Part shown: positions 7,004 through 15,005 of the stretch, one piece after another | Position numbering within the stretch: position 1 is the first letter of the stretch | How the letters are laid out: each line of letters starts with the position of its first letter | NCBI GenBank assembly: GCA_023433655.1 | Contig: JAEYUE010000330.1 | Coordinates: forward strand, 1 to 22,866 | Source: Pseudomonadota bacterium | Lineage (GTDB): Bacteria > Pseudomonadota > Alphaproteobacteria > Caulobacterales > Caulobacteraceae | DNA length: 22,866 bases | Direction: 5' to 3' | The notes under the pieces: generated by a model | What the model saw: only the letters and a program-made list of their open reading frames with translations | What the model was told of the DNA's origin: nothing | Database searches by the model: none | Position numbers and translations under genes: made by a program

Positions 7004-7157
7004 CCGACATCCAGAACGTCCGGATACCATTCTCTCACACCGCATAAGCTTCCCCGATTTCCGACCACTGATACGCACCCGAATGGTTCTATCCCGCGGG
7101 TTCCAGTGCTAGACGCGCGGCGTCTCCCCCGACCCCAGCACAGACACGGACGCCGCC

Positions 7158-8762
7158 ATGCCCGCCGCTCCCGACTTTCCCCCCGCGCCCGACCGCGTGG
7201 CGCCGAAGCGCGCGCTGATCTCGCTGAGCGACAAGACCGGGCTGGAGGACGTCGCCCGCACCCTGCACGACCTCGGCGTCGAGCTGGTCTCGACCGGCGG
7301 CACCCGCGCCGCCATCGCCGGCTTCGGCCTGCCGGTGAAGGACGTCGCCGATCTGACCGGCTTCCCCGAGATGATGGACGGCCGGGTGAAGACCCTGCAC
7401 CCGGTGGTGCACGGCGGGCTCCTGGGCGTGCGCGACGCCCCGGCCCACGCCGAGGCCATGGCGGCGCACGGCATCGGCGGCGTCGATATCCTCTGGATCG
7501 ACCTCTACCCGTTCGAGCAGACCGTCGCCTCGGGCGGCGGCTTCGAGGCGGCCATCGAGAACATCGACATCGGCGGCCCGGCCATGATCCGCTCGGGCTC
7601 CAAGAACCACGGCTACGTCGCGGTCGCCGTCGACGGCGAGTCGATCGGCCTGATCGTCGAGGCCCTGAAGGCCGACGGGGGCACGACCCTCGATCTGCGT
7701 AAACGCCTCGCCGCCCGCGCCTTCGCCCGCACCGCCGCCTATGACGCCGCCGTCTCCGGCTGGTTCGCCGGCCAGCTGGGCGACGTCGCCCCGGCCCGCA
7801 AATCCATCAGCGGATCGCTGGCCCAGACGCTGCGCTACGGCGAGAACCCGCACCAGACCGGCGCCTTCTACCGCACCGGCGAAACCCGCCCGGGCGTCGC
7901 CAACGCCCGCCAGCTGCAGGGCAAGGAGCTGGGCTACAACAACATCGCCGACGCCGACGCGGCCTATGAGCTGGTCGCCGAGTTCGAGGCCCCGGCCTGC
8001 GTCATCGTCAAGCACGCCAACCCGTGCGGCGTGGCGGTCGGGAACGACTTGGCCGAGGCCTACGTCCGGGCGCTGGAATGCGACGCCGTCTCGGCCTTCG
8101 GCGGCGTCATCGCCGTCAACCGCACCCTGACCGGCGCGGATGCGAAGCGGATCACCGACATCTTCACCGAGGTCGTCATCGCCCCCGGCGCGGATGAAGA
8201 GGCGCAGGCCGTCTTCGCCGCGAAGAAGAATTTGCGCCTGCTGCTGACCGAGGGCCTGCCCGATCCGCTGGCGGCGGGCGAGGTGTTCCGCTCGGTGGCT
8301 GGCGGCTTCCTCGTCCAGTCGCGGGACCGCAGCCGCATCGCCCCGTCGGACCTCAAGATCGTCACCCGCCGTCAGCCGACGCCGCAGGAGATCAAGGACA
8401 TGCTCTTCGCCTTCACCGTGGCCAAACACGTCAAGTCCAACGCCATCGTCTATGCGAAGGACGGCCAGACCGCCGGCATCGGCGCCGGCCAGATGAACCG
8501 CCGCGACTCCGCCCGCATCGCCGCCATCCGCGCCCGCGAGGCCGGCGAGGCCAAGGGTCTTGCCCACTCCCTCGCCCAGGGCTCCGCCTGCGCCTCCGAA
8601 GCCTTCTTCCCCTTCGCCGACGGCCTGCTGGAAGCCGTCGCCGCCGGCGCCACGGCGGTGATCCAGCCCGGCGGCTCGATCCGCGACGATGAGGTCATCG
8701 CCGCCGCCGACGAGGCCGGCGTCGCCATGGCCTTCACCGGGGTGCGCGTGTTCCGGCACTGA
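7158..8762 (+). CDS. purH: Bifunctional AICAR formyltransferase / IMP cyclohydrolase
   Basis: This 534-residue cytosolic enzyme catalyses the last two steps of purine synthesis: formylation of AICAR by 10-formyl-tetrahydrofolate, then ring closure to IMP. The N-terminal cyclohydrolase (MGS-like) domain spans roughly residues 15-150. It carries ALISLSDKTG, STGGT and GRVKTLHPVVHGG. The formyltransferase domain follows, with LRYGENPHQTGAFY, the catalytic pair Lys285-His286 in KHANPCGVAVGN, and SAFGGVIAVNR. The C-terminal RRDSARIAAIRAREAG and the ending PGGSIRDDEVIAAADEAGVAMAFTGVRVFRH are standard. Length is normal. Starting at ATG 7158 leaves a short Pro-rich extension before the conserved KRALISLSD. 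The 154-bp upstream gap is less GC-rich and shows GCTAGAC at 7108-7114, but no convincing -35. Confidence 0.97.
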   Translation: MPAAPDFPPAPDRVAPKRALISLSDKTGLEDVARTLHDLGVELVSTGGTRAAIAGFGLPVKDVADLTGFPEMMDGRVKTLHPVVHGGLLGVRDAPAHAEAMAAHGIGGVDILWIDLYPFEQTVASGGGFEAAIENIDIGGPAMIRSGSKNHGYVAVAVDGESIGLIVEALKADGGTTLDLRKRLAARAFARTAAYDAAVSGWFAGQLGDVAPARKSISGSLAQTLRYGENPHQTGAFYRTGETRPGVANARQLQGKELGYNNIADADAAYELVAEFEAPACVIVKHANPCGVAVGNDLAEAYVRALECDAVSAFGGVIAVNRTLTGADAKRITDIFTEVVIAPGADEEAQAVFAAKKNLRLLLTEGLPDPLAAGEVFRSVAGGFLVQSRDRSRIAPSDLKIVTRRQPTPQEIKDMLFAFTVAKHVKSNAIVYAKDGQTAGIGAGQMNRRDSARIAAIRAREAGEAKGLAHSLAQGSACASEAFFPFADGLLEAVAAGATAVIQPGGSIRDDEVIAAADEAGVAMAFTGVRVFRH

Positions 8763-8785
8763 GGTCCTCAAGGGGCGCGTGTCCT

Positions 8786-8949
8786 GTCTCCTCCCCGCGC
8801 CACGCGTGGGGAGGGGGACCGCGAAGCGGTGGAGGGGTGAGGCCGCGCCGCTGACGCCGGCCATTCTGCGACCGCTTCACCCCTCCACCATCCTTCGCCT
8901 GCGGCGCCGGATGGTCCCCCTCCCCATCGCTCCGCGAAGGGGAGGAGAC
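8786..8949. repeat. 164-bp imperfect palindromic repeat element
   Basis: The left arm starts GTCTCCTCCCC (8786-8796) and the right arm ends with its exact complement (8939-8949). Further matched blocks occur in the same order inward: TGGGGAGGGGGACC (8807-8820) against GGTCCCCCTCCCCA (8913-8926), and GGTGGAGGGGTGA (8829-8841) against TCACCCCTCCACC (8877-8889). The right arm holds an extra GC-rich insertion between blocks. It fills most of the purH to hydrolase gap, has no coding potential, and looks like the dispersed noncoding palindromes of Caulobacterales and related alphaproteobacteria. It could end purH transcription as a long RNA hairpin. Confidence 0.75.
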
Positions 8950-8979
8950 GGACTCCACAACCGCGGCTAAGCTTCTTCC

Positions 8980-9735
8980 ATGGACACCCTTTCCCAGCGC
9001 TGGGCCCGCCTCGAACCCCACACCACGGTCGTGGGTCCCGACGACGACCGCCCCCGCCCGGCGGTGCTGCTGTTTCACGGCTGCGGCGGTCTGCGCGGCC
9101 ATCTGCCGAAATACGCGGAGGTCGCCCGGCAGGCCGGCTGGCGCGCCTTCACGGTGGATTCGTACGGCCCGCGCGGCTGGAGCCGGAGCTTCGCCATGGC
9201 CACGGTCTGCACCGGCCTGCTGCTGCGCGGCCATGAGCGGGCCGGGGACATCCTCGCGACCCTGCATGGAGTCTCGCAGCGGCCGGACGTCGACGCCTCG
9301 AAAATCGTCCTCGCCGGCTGGAGCCACGGCGGCTGGGGGATCATGGAGGCGATGAGCGCCGACCGCTCGCGCCCCGGCCTCGGCCTCGCCGACCCGGGCT
9401 CGGTCTCGCTCGACGGCGTGATCGGGACCTATCTGGCCTACCCCTACGTCGGCGTCGCCGCCCTCAACCGCATGCGCCCGTGGCGCCACTGTCCGAAGAC
9501 CCTGGCGGTGATCGCCCGCTCGGACCACCTGACCACTGTCCGCAACGCCGAGCGCGTCCACGCCATGATCCGCGACTGCGGGGCCGAGGTGGAGACCTGG
9601 ATCGCCGACGGCACGCACAGCTTCGACGAGCCGATGACCGCCCCGCCGATGCGCTACGACCCGGTGCTCTCCGACGAGGCCCTGCGCCGCTTTGGGGCCC
9701 TGCTCGGCGACGTGGCGGTCGCGCCGGCGGCGTGA
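8980..9735 (+). CDS. Dienelactone hydrolase-like alpha/beta hydrolase
   Basis: The product is a 251-residue alpha/beta hydrolase. LLFHGCGGLRGHLP (about residues 50-63) gives the oxyanion region. The nucleophile elbow is GWSHGG with Ser115. The acid is probably Asp182 in ARSDHLT, and the base is His213 in GTHSFDEP, in the right order and spacing for the fold. It resembles the dienelactone hydrolase group, but true dienelactone hydrolases use Cys as nucleophile, so this is probably an esterase-type relative of unknown substrate. No signal peptide is seen. The ribosome binding site before ATG 8980 is weak. The gene follows the palindromic repeat and precedes the rsmC-like gene by 18 bp, so the three plus-strand genes to 11387 may be cotranscribed. 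Confidence 0.85.
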   Translation: MDTLSQRWARLEPHTTVVGPDDDRPRPAVLLFHGCGGLRGHLPKYAEVARQAGWRAFTVDSYGPRGWSRSFAMATVCTGLLLRGHERAGDILATLHGVSQRPDVDASKIVLAGWSHGGWGIMEAMSADRSRPGLGLADPGSVSLDGVIGTYLAYPYVGVAALNRMRPWRHCPKTLAVIARSDHLTTVRNAERVHAMIRDCGAEVETWIADGTHSFDEPMTAPPMRYDPVLSDEALRRFGALLGDVAVAPAA

Positions 9736-9753
9736 GGCGGCTATAGGCCGGGC

Positions 9754-10653
9754 ATGACCACCCTGCTGTACGGCCGCCCCCCCGCGGTGTTCGATCCGCC
9801 CGGCGACGCCATCCAGATATCGCCCCTGATTCCCGGCTCGGCCCCGCTCGAGAGCCTTGCCGAGGGTTCGGCGGACGCCGCCATGATCTACGCCCCGCCC
9901 GGTGTGCTCGAGCGGCGCTACACCCTGGCCCTCGCCCTCAAGGCGCTGAAGGCCGGCGGCCGTCTCGACGTCATGGCCCCCAAGGACAAGGGCGGCTCGC
10001 GGCTGAAGAAGGAGCTGCAGGCCTTCGGCCTCGACGTCGCCGAGAGCGCCAAGGCCCACCACCGGCGCTGCGTGGCGCTGCGGCCAGAGACGGTGACGGG
10101 GCTGGACGAGGCGATCACGGCCGGGGGGCCTCGCCGGGTCGAGGGGCTGGACGCCTGGTCCCAGCCCGGCGTCTTGGCCTGGGACCGGATCGACCCGGGC
10201 ACCGCCCTGCTGGCCCAGCACCTGCCGCCGTTGAAAGGGGTGGGGGCCGACCTCGGCTGCGGCTACGGGGCCCTGGCCACCGTGGTCCTCCGCTCGCCCG
10301 CGGTGACGGCCCTGCGCCTGGTCGACCTCGATCGCCGCGCGGTCGAGGCGGCGCGCCGCAACGTCGAGGACCCCCGCGCGACCTTCGACTGGGCCGACGC
10401 CCGCACCGTGGAAGCGAGCGGCGATCTCGACTTCGTGGTCATGAACCCGCCCTTCCACGACGGGGGAGCCGAGGACCGGCGCCTCGGCCAGGCCTTCATC
10501 CGCAAGGCGGCGGAGCTGCTTCGGAAGGGCGGCGTGTTGTGGCTGGTGGCGAACCGCCACCTTCCGTACGAGGCCGAACTCGCCGCGGCGTTCAAGCGGG
10601 TCCGGCCGGTCGCCGACGCCGGCGGCTACAAGGTCCTCGAGGCGGTGAAGTGA
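9754..10653 (+). CDS. RsmC-like class I SAM-dependent rRNA methyltransferase
   Basis: The 299-residue product resembles RsmC, the 16S rRNA guanine-N2 (m2G1207) methyltransferase. The degenerate N-terminal half (to about 140) keeps the RsmC style of a catalytically dead methyltransferase domain, with LALKALKAGGRLDVMAPKDKGGSRLKKEL. The active C-terminal domain has the SAM-binding motif DLGCGYG (166-172) and NPPFHDGG (231-238), the catalytic NPPF typical of N2-guanine and N6-adenine methyltransferases. LLRKGGVLWLVANRHLPYE near the end is also characteristic. An RlmG-type specificity cannot be excluded. The stop codon overlaps the GTG of the next gene (GTGA, 10650-10653), which implies translational coupling of two rRNA modification enzymes. 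Confidence 0.88.
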   Translation: MTTLLYGRPPAVFDPPGDAIQISPLIPGSAPLESLAEGSADAAMIYAPPGVLERRYTLALALKALKAGGRLDVMAPKDKGGSRLKKELQAFGLDVAESAKAHHRRCVALRPETVTGLDEAITAGGPRRVEGLDAWSQPGVLAWDRIDPGTALLAQHLPPLKGVGADLGCGYGALATVVLRSPAVTALRLVDLDRRAVEAARRNVEDPRATFDWADARTVEASGDLDFVVMNPPFHDGGAEDRRLGQAFIRKAAELLRKGGVLWLVANRHLPYEAELAAAFKRVRPVADAGGYKVLEAVK

Positions 10654-11387
10654 AGAAGCCGGTCACGATGCGCGTCGACCGCCTGCTCGGCTCCATGGGC
10701 TACGGCTCGCGCGCCGAAATGGCCCGGCTGGCGAAGGCCGGGGGCGTCGTGCTGGACGGGGTCGAACTGACCGACGTTTCGCAGCGCATCGCCGTCACCC
10801 CTGACCTGCCCTCCCGCATGCAGGTCGACGGCCGCCCGCTCGACCCGCCGCCGGGCCTGACGCTGATGCTCAACAAGCCGCTGGGCATGACCTGTTCGCA
10901 CAAGGAGGACGGGGCGCTGGTCTACGACGTCCTGCCCGACCGTTGGCGCCGCCGCGAGCCGGCCATCTCGACCATCGGCCGGCTCGACAAGCAGACCTCG
11001 GGCCTGTTGCTGATGACCGACGACGGCGACCTGCTGCACCGGGTGATCTCGCCCAAGCGGCACGTGGCGAAGGTCTATCGCGCCACCCTGGCCCGCCCGC
11101 TGGCCGGGACCGAGGCGGCCCTGTTCGCCGCCGGCGGCCTGATGCTCGAGGGCGAGGACAAGCCCCTGGCCCCTGCCCAACTCGAGGTGCTGTCGCCAAC
11201 CGAAGCCCGCCTGAGCGTCACCGAGGGCCGCTACCACATGGTCCGGCGCATGTTCGCCGCCGTCGGCAACCACGTCGAGGCGCTCCACCGCGAACGTATC
11301 GGCGGCCTGTCCCTGCCCGACGACCTGGCCCCGGGGGAATGGCGGCTGCTGGACGCGGCCGAGGTGGAGAGCATCCTGTCGAGCTAG
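10650..11387 (+). CDS. 16S rRNA pseudouridine synthase, RsuA type
   Basis: The 245-residue product belongs to the RsuA/RluB/E/F family, which isomerises uridine to pseudouridine in rRNA. RsuA acts at 16S U516. An N-terminal S4 RNA-binding domain (about 7-50) has MRVDRLLGSMGYGSRAEMARL, and the catalytic domain carries GRLDKQTSGLLLMTDDG with catalytic Asp113. Late motifs are KVYRATL and EGRYHMVRRMFAAVGNHVEALHRERIGGL, again family-typical. The start is GTG at 10650, supported by GAGG at 10639-10642 and by the 4-bp overlap with the preceding stop. ATG at 10668 is an alternative. RsuA is favoured over RluB/E/F by the full S4 domain and by pairing with an RsmC-like gene, but the exact target uridine is an inference. 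Confidence 0.87.
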   Translation: MKKPVTMRVDRLLGSMGYGSRAEMARLAKAGGVVLDGVELTDVSQRIAVTPDLPSRMQVDGRPLDPPPGLTLMLNKPLGMTCSHKEDGALVYDVLPDRWRRREPAISTIGRLDKQTSGLLLMTDDGDLLHRVISPKRHVAKVYRATLARPLAGTEAALFAAGGLMLEGEDKPLAPAQLEVLSPTEARLSVTEGRYHMVRRMFAAVGNHVEALHRERIGGLSLPDDLAPGEWRLLDAAEVESILSS

Positions 11388-11454
11388 TCCGCCGAACGTC
11401 GCTATACAAAACAAGGGTCGTCTGATACACCTCGAACGTGTGTGGGGGGATCGT

Positions 11455-12654
11455 ATGCGCATACTCGGGGCTATCATCCTCGCGTCCGTCGCGTTGACGA
11501 CGACTGCGGGATGCTCAACCGTTGAGGCCTTCCGCGCCGGTTTTCCACGTCTGCCAAGCGCGCCGATGACCGACGACCGGGACGACCTGGAGAGATGGTC
11601 GGACCAACTGGATATTACGCGCGACAACCTGAGAACCTACGATCTGACCAGAGGTCGGCAGGTCTTCCGCAGTGGAACGGACGGTGCCGGCGTCACCATT
11701 TCCGAAAGCGAATACCCGGCGCTTCTCGAGGCGTATGTGCGGGCGCGCCATGATCAGATAGACGGGCTCTGCAGCGTCTTCTTCAACAGTCTTCAGAACC
11801 TGTCGTCGACGTCCCGGTGGAGCCGGGACCAGGTCAACGCCCTCGCGGAATTCTCTTCGATGATGATGGGGCTGGGCGGCGCCGCGAGCAAGCAACTGGC
11901 GGCCTTGTCCGGTGCGCAGGTGCTGTTCAATGATTCTTATGACGCCGCCTCGGCGGCTCTGCTCATCTCCGCGGATCCTTACCGGGTCCATCGGGCCGTC
12001 ACCACGGCCCAGACCGACTTCAGCGCGCGCAACCCGGGCAATCCGATTTCGAACTACCGCCAAGCGGAAGCCTTGGTGCGCGGCTATGCAGAGCCTTGCA
12101 CACTGATGGGGGTGCAGCGCCTCATTTCCGAAGCGTTGGACAGCCAGATCGCCGGGTCTACCGGGAGCCCGACCGGCTTGGCTCTTCGTCTGAACACCCT
12201 GATGTCGTCGCTCGGGGACGTCACGCCGCCCGGCGCCGCGGCGCTGGAGCCCCTGGAGCCGTCCGATCTGACCGAAGAGAGCCTGCCGATTCTGTACTGG
12301 CTCATGAGGCTCAGCCCGTCGGACGCAGAGCGCGCGGCCGCGCTGGACCGCCTTCCCGCCGCCCTGCGTACGCGTGTGGAACATCTCCTGGGCGCCGCAG
12401 GGCCCGAGCGAGCCGAAATCGAAAGACAGCTGGAAGGCATCGACCAGACGAGCCCGTCTGTCGGGCGCGCTGCGAGACGCCTCCAGGCGGATTTCCGCGC
12501 CGCCGAGGCCGCCCGGGTGGAGACTCCGCCCGTGTCGCCCACTGGCGAGGATCAAGTCACCGAGGCGGTGGCACCCGGAACCACAACCGGCGACCCGAGG
12601 CCAGACGACAACACAGACGGGAGCACAGAAGGGAACAGAGGCCCACCCGCCTGA
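11455..12654 (+). CDS. Lipoprotein of unknown function
   Basis: The product is 399 residues and not recognised. The N-terminus is a lipoprotein signal: MR, a hydrophobic stretch, and a lipobox-like TAGC with Cys20. The mature part is mostly helical in appearance. Two further cysteines occur, in GLCSVFF and EPCTLMG, and they could pair in the periplasm. Residues from about 345 on form a Pro/Thr/Gly/Asp-rich low-complexity tail, probably disordered. ATG 11455 is chosen because the signal starts there, with GGGGGA just upstream. Codon use is less extreme in GC than in the flanking rsuA-like and trpF genes. It lies alone between them with short gaps (67 and 42 bp), which suggests a lineage-specific insertion ahead of the trp block. 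Confidence 0.75.
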   Translation: MRILGAIILASVALTTTAGCSTVEAFRAGFPRLPSAPMTDDRDDLERWSDQLDITRDNLRTYDLTRGRQVFRSGTDGAGVTISESEYPALLEAYVRARHDQIDGLCSVFFNSLQNLSSTSRWSRDQVNALAEFSSMMMGLGGAASKQLAALSGAQVLFNDSYDAASAALLISADPYRVHRAVTTAQTDFSARNPGNPISNYRQAEALVRGYAEPCTLMGVQRLISEALDSQIAGSTGSPTGLALRLNTLMSSLGDVTPPGAAALEPLEPSDLTEESLPILYWLMRLSPSDAERAAALDRLPAALRTRVEHLLGAAGPERAEIERQLEGIDQTSPSVGRAARRLQADFRAAEAARVETPPVSPTGEDQVTEAVAPGTTTGDPRPDDNTDGSTEGNRGPPA

Positions 12655-12696
12655 CAGACGCTTGACCGGGCTGGGCGTGTGTGCGCCGGTCCGGTC

Positions 12697-13335
12697 ATGA
12701 CCCTCGCCAAGATCTGCGGCCTGACCACGCCGGACACGCTGGACGCGGCCCTCGCCGGCGGCGCGGCCTACGTCGGCGCGGTGGCCTTTGCGAAGAGCCC
12801 GCGGCATCTGGAGCCGGTCCACGCCGCCAACCTGTTCGAACGGGCCCGCGGCCGGGCGAAGGTGGTTGCCGTGACGGTCGACGCCGACGACGTCCTGCTC
12901 ACCGCCCTGGCCCTGATCCTGAAGCCGGACCTGATCCAGTTGCACGGATCCGAGACGCCGGAGCGGGCGCGGCAGGTGCGGACCCTGACCCGCGCCGGGA
13001 TCATCAAGGCCCTGCCGGTGCGCACGGCGGCCGACCTCGCCGCCGCCGCGGCGTGGGAGGAGGTCGCCGACCATCTGATGTTCGACGCTAAGCCGCCCGA
13101 GGGCGCCGGCCTGCCCGGGGGGGTCGGGGCCCGTTTCGACTGGACGCTGCTGGCCGGCCGCAGCTTCCGCCGCCCTTGGTTCCTTGCCGGCGGTCTGTCG
13201 CCGGACAACGTCGCCGAGGCCGTCCGCATCACCGGCGCGCCCATGGTCGACGTGTCCTCTGGCGTGGAAACGGCCCCCGGTGTTAAGGACCCTGCCCTGA
13301 TCGCGGCCTTCCTCGAGGCCACCCGGTCGGCCTGA
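12697..13335 (+). CDS. trpF: Phosphoribosylanthranilate isomerase
   Basis: The 212-residue (beta/alpha)8-barrel enzyme isomerises phosphoribosylanthranilate to CdRP, the third committed step of tryptophan synthesis after anthranilate. General base Cys7 is in KICGLT and the general acid Asp130 is in LMFDAKPP. LIQLHGSETPE, WFLAGGLSPDNV and VDVSSGVETAPGVKD (Asp185) are the phosphate- and substrate-binding segments. Length is standard. The ATG at 12697 matches the family's start, and an upstream in-frame GTG would add six unrelated residues. The ribosome binding site is poor. It opens the trpF-trpB-trpA-accD-folC run, with trpB 31 bp downstream. trpC, D and E are not in the window. Confidence 0.97.
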   Translation: MTLAKICGLTTPDTLDAALAGGAAYVGAVAFAKSPRHLEPVHAANLFERARGRAKVVAVTVDADDVLLTALALILKPDLIQLHGSETPERARQVRTLTRAGIIKALPVRTAADLAAAAAWEEVADHLMFDAKPPEGAGLPGGVGARFDWTLLAGRSFRRPWFLAGGLSPDNVAEAVRITGAPMVDVSSGVETAPGVKDPALIAAFLEATRSA

Positions 13336-13366
13336 TTTCCGCCGCTCCCCCGCGCGAGACAAGCCC

Positions 13367-14581
13367 GTGAACGCCATCCTGCCGAACCAGTACGCCATGC
13401 CCGACGCCGAAGGCCGCTTCGGCCCCTACGGCGGACGGTTCGTCGCCGAGACCCTTATGCCGCTGATCCACGAGCTGGGCGCGGCGTACGAGGCGGCGAA
13501 GGCCGATCCCTCGTTCCAGGCCGAGCTGGACGGCTTCCTGACCGACTATGTCGGCCGGCCCAGCCCCATGTACCTCGCCGAGCGCCTGACCGAGCATCAC
13601 CGCGGGGCCGACATCTGGTTCAAGCGCGACGAGCTGAACCACACCGGCGCCCACAAGGTGAACAACTGCATGGGCCAGATCCTGCTGGCCATGCGCATGG
13701 GCAAGACGCGCATCATCGCCGAGACCGGGGCCGGCCAGCACGGCGTGGCCACGGCCACCGTCTGCGCCCGTTTCGGCCTGCCGTGCGTGGTCTACATGGG
13801 CGCCGCCGACGTCGAGCGGCAGTCGCCCAACGTCTTCCGCATGAAGCTGCTGGGGGCCGAGGTGGTGCCGGTGACCTCGGGCCGCGGCACGCTCAAGGAC
13901 GCCATGAACGAGGCCATGCGCGACTGGGTGACCAATGTCGCGGACACCTACTACCTGATCGGCACCGCCGCCGGGCCGCACCCCTATCCGGCCATGGTGC
14001 GCGACTTCCAGAGCGTCATCGGCCGCGAGGTCCGCGCCTCCATGCTGGCGCGCCGCGAGAAGCTGCCCGACGCCTGCGTGGCGGCCATCGGCGGCGGCTC
14101 CAACGCCATCGGCCTGTTCCATCCCTTCATCGACGACGCCGGCGTGCGCCTGATCGGGGTCGAGGCGGCCGGGCGCGGGCTCGACACCCCGGACCACGCC
14201 GCCTCGCTGCAGGGCGGCCGGCCCGGCGTGCTGCACGGCAACCGCACCTGGCTGCTGCAGGACGACGACGGCCAGATACTCGAGGGCCATTCCATCTCGG
14301 CCGGTCTCGACTACCCCGGCATCGGCCCCGAGCACGCCTGGCTGAAGGAGATCGGCCGGGCCGAATACCGCGCCGCCACCGACGCCGAGGCGCTCGAGGC
14401 CTTCCAGCTCTGCGCGAAGCTGGAGGGGATCATCCCGGCGCTGGAGCCCAGCCACGCCCTGGCCCGGATCGGCGAGATCGCGCGCGAGGTGGGCAAGGGC
14501 GGCGATGTCGTGCTCAATATGTGCGGGCGGGGCGACAAGGACATCTTCGCCGTGGCGAAGCATCTGGGCGTGGAGCTCTAG
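13367..14581 (+). CDS. trpB: Tryptophan synthase beta subunit
   Basis: This 404-residue PLP enzyme condenses indole with serine and works in an alpha2-beta2 complex with TrpA. The PLP lysine is Lys97 in HTGAHKVNN. The catalytic region AETGAGQHG follows, and the phosphate-binding loop GGGSNAIGLFHPF is present. GRFGPYGGRFVAETLMP at the start and LNMCGRGDKDIF at the end are diagnostic of TrpB1. The start is GTG at 13367, 31 bp after trpF, with only a weak ribosome binding site. Between it and trpA lies a small gene for a secreted protein, so the two synthase subunits are not directly adjacent here. Confidence 0.98.
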   Translation: MNAILPNQYAMPDAEGRFGPYGGRFVAETLMPLIHELGAAYEAAKADPSFQAELDGFLTDYVGRPSPMYLAERLTEHHRGADIWFKRDELNHTGAHKVNNCMGQILLAMRMGKTRIIAETGAGQHGVATATVCARFGLPCVVYMGAADVERQSPNVFRMKLLGAEVVPVTSGRGTLKDAMNEAMRDWVTNVADTYYLIGTAAGPHPYPAMVRDFQSVIGREVRASMLARREKLPDACVAAIGGGSNAIGLFHPFIDDAGVRLIGVEAAGRGLDTPDHAASLQGGRPGVLHGNRTWLLQDDDGQILEGHSISAGLDYPGIGPEHAWLKEIGRAEYRAATDAEALEAFQLCAKLEGIIPALEPSHALARIGEIAREVGKGGDVVLNMCGRGDKDIFAVAKHLGVEL

Positions 14582-14585
14582 GACC

Positions 14586-15005
14586 ATGAAACTGACCCTT
14601 CTGGCCGCCGCGGCGGCCCTCATCGCTGCTCCGGCCGCGGCCCAGAGCGCCCTGCCTGACGTGCCGCTGCTGGCTGGCGCCACGCCCGCCCCGGATTGCG
14701 GCAACCTGTACGGCCTTGCCGGCAAGGCCTTCTGCGTCAGCGCGCCGCTGGCGGCTGTCGGCTCGCTGGCCGACGCCTATGTCGCGGAGCTGGAGTCGCG
14801 GGGCTGGCTGGTCGCCGCCGGCGACGCCAACCGCGTGGTCTTCGTCAAGCGCCGCGACGGCGGCGGCTGCGACGGCTTGCAGATGCAGGCCTTCTACGAC
14901 ACCTCCCGCCCCGCCGGGCCGGAAGCCATGGGCTATCTCGGCTTCGGCGTGATCCCCGGCGACGTCTGCGCCGCCGGCCAGCCGGGGGCGGCGCCGCAGC
15001 AATGA
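14586..15005 (+). CDS. Small secreted four-cysteine protein inside trpB-trpA
   Basis: The 139-residue product is not recognised. Residues 1-20 form a clear Sec signal peptide (hydrophobic Leu/Ala core, ending PAAAQ). The mature protein has four cysteines at 38, 50, 95 and 128, suggesting two disulfides in the periplasm. LADAYVAELESRGW looks like one amphipathic helix, followed by a beta-like VVFVKRRDGGG stretch. AGGA lies just before the ATG. The gene begins 4 bp after the trpB stop, and its TGA overlaps the trpA ATG (ATGA, 15002-15005), so its translation should be coupled to that of TrpA. No link to tryptophan synthesis is evident from its sequence. It may simply ride on this operon. Confidence 0.82.
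   Translation: MKLTLLAAAAALIAAPAAAQSALPDVPLLAGATPAPDCGNLYGLAGKAFCVSAPLAAVGSLADAYVAELESRGWLVAAGDANRVVFVKRRDGGGCDGLQMQAFYDTSRPAGPEAMGYLGFGVIPGDVCAAGQPGAAPQQ

Noticed and set aside
7108..7115. GCTAGAC resembling the Caulobacter housekeeping -10 element before purH
   Set aside because: No TTGAC-like -35 sits at the right distance, so a promoter cannot be supported from sequence alone.
7089..10560. Two long minus-strand open frames opposite purH and the hydrolase/rsmC-like genes
   Set aside because: They run antisense to conserved enzymes and read through the noncoding palindromic repeat, with no ribosome binding site or domain.
11401..11408. GCTATACA as a -10 element for the lipoprotein gene
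   Set aside because: The expected -35 region shows no match, and the hexamer alone is too short.
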